From contig JAYKKR010000010.1 in the NCBI GenBank assembly GCA_036971615.1, positions 744,001-808,000 on the forward strand: DNA of 64,000 nucleotides. The letters run 5' to 3'. This stretch comes from Amyloporia xantha (Eukaryota; Basidiomycota; Agaricomycetes; Polyporales; Adustoporiaceae). The notes beneath the pieces are model-generated. The model had not been told where the DNA came from and did no database searches. It was given only the letters and a program-made list of their open reading frames with translations. A program made the position numbers and the translations under genes. Below, in pieces: positions 59,067 to 64,000 of this stretch. Every line of letters begins with the position of its first letter. The stretch's first letter is position 1.

Positions 59067-59619
59067 TTAGACATCGTGCAGGGGGTTGGGTCGTGATGGT
59101 TGAAGACACCAGCTCCTCTTCCACTTTTCTTCCCCGACAAAGGGCAAGCGTGCCGATTACCGTTCCGCCCAGTCAGCCATCGGCAAGTCGGCGGAGGTGG
59201 GCAACCAATGCTATGGACGGGGACGGTCGAAGTCCTAAAGCGGCACATCCGCAGATGATGACCATCGGTCTGCCGGTCTGGTCTCAGTCTGGCCTTTTTC
59301 ACAACTCTAAGCTTAGTAACGGATCGTACCAATAAGGTGACACCGTCATCGGTTGTTTCTGCCGGCGGAAATTTGTTTCATCTTCATGGCCCGATACCGG
59401 CAAGCACCCGTGCTTCCGCGTATTGCCCATGCGGACGGATTACGGGCGGATCAGCGAGACGATTCCGCAAGGAGTGGATCGGCAATGCGGACACATTGCG
59501 CGGGCTATTTGCACCAGGCAACGGGATACGGTCGTGGACTAGTAGATACAACGGGTTGCAGTTATGTCTCCCGATGTCACTTTCAACGCGCAACTGTCCT
59601 CGGTTCACCTGACAGTCGC
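59067..59619. other. Spacer without a supported gene
   Basis: Short frames on both strands, no recognisable domain, no tRNA. It may hold more transposon debris, but I cannot define ends. Confidence 0.35.
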
Positions 59620-60643
59620 TCACAGTGCCCGAGTAACCAACAAGCACGTTTTATTGTAAGTAGGAGCAAAGCGGTAGCATGGAGAAGCAGGTAGGCGGAC
59701 GATGTATCTATTTGGCATCAAGATCATAAACCTAAGTTCTGCCACGTCCAGATCAGTCTTATTCAGAAACATGAGCGGGTCCCTCACCTCCAACTCCTGC
59801 GCAGAACGTAGCCTAATCACGTGAACAGGTTCAAACGTAATAGAATGCGTGGGATGCATGGGAAGGGAAATGCGCAGCCTTATAATTACTTCCAAGAAAT
59901 CCCCCCGGGATATGCATTCGAGGTCGTCTGGTACAATGAAGCCGTTCTCGAGTTGAACCGCAATCAAAGGGCATGGCTGTGTCAAGCGGACATATCTTTA
60001 GTGAATGTATCTGACCGGTAAACTGTCACTGACCGACGTGTGTGCTGTGAGCGAGCAGCATATGTTTCTACGGCTGACGTGGGGTCCAACCCCGACGTTC
60101 ATCTTGCGTAGTACAGCGTCGCGGACATCATACACGGCCAGCTGCGAGTCGAACGCATCGTGGAACCCTTTAGATTCCAGTTCAATATATCCTGGAACTG
60201 AACCCCGCCTGTCGACGGAGTCGGACTGTCGTCAGCTTGGAGATGCACATGTCAACGAACTGTATCTACCTGGCGTCGCCGTCTTGGGGGCAGCGTTTCC
60301 ATGCCGATGGCAGCTCGCATGCCTTCACAAAACCGAAGAGACGCAGGTGAATCTTCGCCCGATCAATGAGCTCCTGCGGGAGGTTTGGACTGTAGAATCG
60401 GGCCAGTACAAGACTGTTGTACTCAGACTCCTGGGAGTCTATGGGCTGAGGTGCGATCGCGATCCATCGACGCAGATTGTCGGCGTCCGCGGGCACTCGG
60501 AATAGGCGGTATCCTCGAGGTCGGCGTTCAGGTAGTAGACGCAAGCCAATGTCAAGCGGCCAGAGGGTCCTACTCAACTCACCGTCGACGTTGTAGAAGT
60601 CACAGATGGTAGGCATAGAGTCGACGTATAGACTTGAGTGCAT
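59620..60643 (-). CDS. Uncharacterised agaricomycete-type protein Y, paralogue of protein X
   Basis: Segments on the minus strand match protein X in order. 60643-60270 has TLWPLDIG and AKIHLRLFGFVKACELPSAW. A second exon follows an intron near 60215-60269 (YIELESKGFHDAFDSQLAVYD). A last part at about 59985-59740 has AVQLENGFIVPDDLECI, SRGDFLEVII and VIRLRSAQELEVRDP. Start (MHSSLYVDSM or the inner MPTICDF) and stop are uncertain; the frame stays open to 59620. Function unknown. Confidence 0.5.
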
Positions 60644-61086
60644 TCTTCATACGTTCTCATGTATATCATTTCCAGCCGTCTCGAGATCGCAACTGAGATT
60701 GGTGACAGAGCTTCCGCCGTCCACATGCACTGGACAGGCATCCGTGAGGCACGTAGGCGGCAACTGCGGCGGTTAATCCCATACTCGAACTGCGATCCCG
60801 GCCATACCGCTTAAGGCAAGACGGCTCCCTGGGCGCTCGATCGACAGGTTCCAACAAAAAAAGAGAGGCGCTTTATTTTGCCGTTGCCGAGACGCCGATA
60901 GAGTCCAAGGGACTAGCAAACACATTCGTCCTAAACTGCACCTCGCCGAAAATGTTGGCAGGCGGCGCGGACTGGGCCCGGTGGTTCGCGTTCAAACACG
61001 TTGCGTCTCAGAGTGTGGTGTCTGATCACCTCCGCTCTTCCGACTCGTTCGTTGATCCATTGCCCTACCTCTCCGCGATCCTTATA
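60644..61086. other. Spacer, shared upstream region of protein Y and family member 2
   Basis: The flanking genes diverge, so both promoters should be here. A plus-strand frame from 60952 continues into the first exon of the next gene and could be an N-terminal extension. Confidence 0.35.
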
Positions 61087-62033
61087 ATGCAAGTACAGGC
61101 GACAGATATTTTTGCTAGGTATGGACCCCAGCAGATCCTGTGACCCCGCGCGGCAACCTTAACTCCTGAGTTTATAGGTTGAATGTAGACGTGATGTGTG
61201 CCGTAATGGACTGCATGCCATTCACTTCCCTTCTCTGTCTGCGGTCGACGTCCACGACGGCAGACGCTACAGTGTCGCGCTATCTGACGGCCACCTATAA
61301 CTCCATGCTCTCACCGTTCGGCGTCGAACCTACTGTGTTCCGTGCGGTTTTACGTCTCACCAAGTCTGTACTGGGTGGCCAGTTTGCATGGTCCTTTTTT
61401 GACCGTCTACAAGGCTGGACTACATCCACGTTGACTATCTATACTCCTCTGGGACAACGCCATCGCATAGTAAGGTATCTTCGGGTCGATGCGGGCTACG
61501 AGTGTGGCATCGTCGACCGTATAGCGGGCCGTGGCAGTAGACAGGTGCTCAGGCGACCCGGGAGTACGGTGACTGTCGTTGAAAGTCTGGACTCGCTGGC
61601 TTTACAAACCCTGGCAACACATACATCCACGCACGCAATGAACTTCCTGACTGCCGATGGCTACTGCACTCCGTATCCTCATCTACTGTTTTCACGAAGG
61701 ATTCTCGTTCATCGCGCGCGGTACCCACCAAACTCGTCGGCGTACGCTATCAGGAATCGTCTCGACATCCAATATACACCTTTGGCTTGGGCTGACGCAG
61801 GTCAGGTCGAGTGCAAAGATCTCTACACCTGTCCTTGTTACTTCCGCTGGTTTGGGGACCGGTACTGCCTATCGGCCAGGTTCGAATCGATCGAACGAAG
61901 ACTGTCTCTTCCGCGTGCCGATGTCGATCGTGATGCCACTGTTGGATGGACGAGAGGCGGATGCCGATGTGGGGCTCGTTGTCCCCTTCCGGATGGAGGT
62001 TCGGGAGATGTGATAGTGGTCCGGTATACATAG
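61087..62033 (+). CDS. F-box/nucleotidyltransferase-like family protein, member 2 (diverged)
   Basis: Exon 1 is 61087-61118 and exon 2 is 61178-62033, joined across a 59-base GT/AG intron into 295 codons. The N-terminus reads ATDIFARLNVDVMCAVMDCM and then SLLCLRSTS, an F-box-like pattern. The next segment VLGGQFAWSFFDRLQGWTTSTLTIYTP aligns with the nucleotidyltransferase motif of member 3, but the acidic DLDLYVP residues are lost (TLTIYTP). The C-terminus has several Cys pairs (CKDLYTCPCY, GGCRCGARCPLPDGG). It is probably catalytically inactive. It could act as a substrate receptor for an SCF ligase if the F-box is real (inference). Confidence 0.6.
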
Positions 62034-63441
62034 CACCTGCATCTACTGGTTATCGTCATCGGGAGTGGCATACAATATGGTGATTTTATTTATAATATAT
62101 CTACTCCTCATGTCCCCGTCTCGAGTCTGCGAGCCTCGCCGAACACCGCAAAATATAACGACGATGTCGCCGACATTCAGTACGCAGGCAGGTACTCCAG
62201 GTAAAGGCGGCTTGTCCAGTTCGGTTCCATCGCTAACAATGACCCTAGACTGACCGTCGCACGCAAACCAGTTAAGATGCGAAGGTCCTTGTTCGATGGC
62301 GACTCACTTCGTGGCAGGTAGCAACTACCCGATCTTCTCCTATGTGAAAGGTGTGGCCTGCACCTTTCTGCTCACAAGCACTTGAGTGATATTGGGTCAT
62401 AGACAGAGCAATTGTTCGTGCAACAGGTTCCAGCTCGACGGTGAGGATCTTCCCTACCACCACGGCACTGATAGCGGACCCGTCGAGCACCAAGTATTGC
62501 TCGTCACCAAGAGAGCACGGGGCCCAACGCGCATGTTCTGGTATACAGCATACGCTGTAGGTGCATGTGCTCGGTTCCACGAGCACTAACGTCTGGGACA
62601 CACGACTGATGTCCATAAAGTCCAAGACTCTCGGGAAGGTTACAGTTCACACTCACGTTTTCAGTTCCGTCTCCCTGGCGGCATAAGGCGAGCCTGCATC
62701 CAGGGCTGTTCCACTGAGAAATTGAAATCGCCTCCGTCAGAACGGCTGAAACCCACCTCGACACAGATGAAAACACAAACGTTATTGACCCGCAGCACTG
62801 AACTGCTCTTGACTGTTTGACCGATATAGCTCTACATTGTGATGCATTTAGCTGGGGCATACGCATTTCCACAGGCACCGACCTCATGACGTCTGGTATT
62901 ACGGAGCGGAACCGAAATTTAATACGTGGTGCCGGCGCCGCGATAGTGAGACGAGGCTGACCTGTCAACTGATGTTACCCTATCCAGCCACCGTCCAGAA
63001 AAGCGACACGGCCGCGAAGCCGAGAAGGAAGGTTGAACCTCAGATGTCAAGGCCGGGTGGCCCTCACGGGTTCCAGTCGGGCAGTGGTTGCAAGCGGATA
63101 TGCAGTCTTCGGTTCGGTGCATCCGCGATGACGACCGCCTGCACGATATTGCAGATACGTGTAATCATCCAGACTGGTGCGGACCAGCATATCCGGCTTA
63201 GCAATAGCGTGTCGCAATCCTCTACGTGATCGAGGCGGCTGTCTCAGTGAGGCTGACGAACGGGTATGATGTGGCGATCGCTGACCGAGTGCCGTTACGG
63301 TTTCGCCTGAGGGAACTAACAGCGATGTCAGCCTCCCTATGAGACTTGCATCTGCGGCGTGCACCGTTCACAGAGTCCAACTCTAATCTCCTCTCATCTC
63401 AAACTGCGCACCCCTCGCTTACACCGGTCGTATAATTTGTC
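62034..63441. other. Spacer with weak minus-strand frames
   Basis: A minus-strand frame at 62272-62625 has a protein-like composition (GDEQYLVLDGSAISAVVVGK, HTFHIGEDRVVATCHE) and may be an exon of an unrecognised gene extending to about 62970. It has no known domain and no firm start, so it is not called as a gene. The right end holds the promoter of member 3. Confidence 0.35.
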
Positions 63442-64000
63442 ATGTCTACTGTGCCCGACGCCGGTGGCAGCAGCGGAGACGCTTCTCTCGAAACACAACA
63501 GATAAATTCACCTATATGGAGGCAGTAGGTTTGTCGTTAACAGTGGGAGGCTGACACGACTGATCTTTCGATACAACAGCTTCCCTCCGGAGCTGCAGAT
63601 TCGGACAGTCGAATTGATGACCCTTGAGGGACTACTAGCCTGGAGAACAACAAGTCAACATGGTGACCTTCGTGTCAGGCTCGAATTACGCCGCACCATG
63701 CATGACCTGCTTTACATGTTTGTATCAGATCCGTTAGGGTTGCGCGCCTTGATGCGGGCACAGGGCTGTGTCATTTCTGGGTCCGCGGCTCTCTGGTTCT
63801 TAGATCGAGGTGCATCATGGACGCCGAGCGATCTGGATCTCTACGTCCCACACGCCAACTGGAATACGGTCATCGACTACCTGGAGACCAGAGAGGGTGG
63901 CGTTACTCAGAGAGTGGGAGCTATGGACGACAGCATCGAGTACACCATCGAGGCCGGTGTCAGTGCTATCGCTCACGTCTTAACTCCACGAGGCAAGATC
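63442..64000 (+). CDS. F-box/nucleotidyltransferase-like family protein, member 3 (cut by the window end)
   Basis: Exon 1 is 63442-63524 (MSTVPDAGGSSGDASLE), the intron is 63525-63579 (55 bases), and exon 2 runs from 63580 past 64000. An F-box-like start, FPPELQIRTVELMTLEGLLAWRTTS, is followed by VISGSAALWFLDRG and WTPSDLDLYVP. This is the Gly-Ser plus Asp-x-Asp signature of the nucleotidyltransferase fold, and it is intact here unlike in members 1 and 2. The C-terminal part lies outside the window. Proteins of this build are common in agaricomycetes with unknown function. Confidence 0.7.

Noticed and set aside
59353..59694. Plus-strand frame of 113 codons
   Set aside because: No domain and unusual composition; it overlaps the end of the supported minus-strand gene Y and looks like chance.

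Overview
The window is a stretch of nuclear DNA from a filamentous basidiomycete, most likely an agaricomycete. The reasons are: short spliceosomal introns (about 48-65 bases, GT...AG) in almost every gene; conserved fungal genes (14-3-3, deoxyhypusine synthase, SEC7, SLA1, eRF3/SUP35, RTP1/TANGO6-like); tRNA-Arg(ACG) genes with a small anticodon-loop intron; and, at the right end, F-box/nucleotidyltransferase-like and protease genes of a type expanded in agaricomycetes. No rRNA, CRISPR array or bacterial-type operon is present.

Layout. 0.5-17.6 kb is a conserved core: 14-3-3 (+), tRNA-Arg (+), deoxyhypusine synthase (-), SEC7 ARF-GEF (+), SLA1 endocytic adaptor (-), a small hAT-like non-autonomous transposon, eRF3/SUP35 (+), and a second tRNA-Arg (-).

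18.9-50.4 kb is a tandem segmental duplication. The ancestral block reads: RBR E3 ligase gene (-), giant large-GTPase/vWA gene (+), RTP1/TANGO6-like gene (+). Unit 1 (about 18.93-33.73 kb) has the intact RBR gene, GTPase copy A and a broken RTP1 copy. Unit 2 (about 33.74-50.43 kb) has a broken, 3'-truncated RBR copy, GTPase copy B and the intact RTP1 gene. The breakpoint joins the two broken copies across about 9 filler bases. A 1.4-kb Mutator-like element with 11-base-phased GCGTC motifs is inserted in unit 2, and unit 1 preserves its empty site.

51.3-64 kb is accessory sequence: an intronless USP-like cysteine protease gene, three members of an F-box/nucleotidyltransferase-like family, three poorly known genes that share a C-terminal motif, and a decayed PIF1/Helitron-type helicase remnant.

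The most interesting part is the divergent pair of RBR ligase and giant GTPase. The ligase carries an N-terminal papain-like protease domain (Cys near the N-terminus, Asp-x-His motif). The GTPase combines beta-propeller-like repeats, a VLIG/GBP-like G domain, a Cys/His-rich zinc-binding region and a C-terminal vWA domain with a MIDAS motif. They sit head-to-head, and the pair was duplicated as a unit. A ubiquitin- and GTPase-based defence or stress module is a reasonable inference, but nothing in the sequence proves that function.
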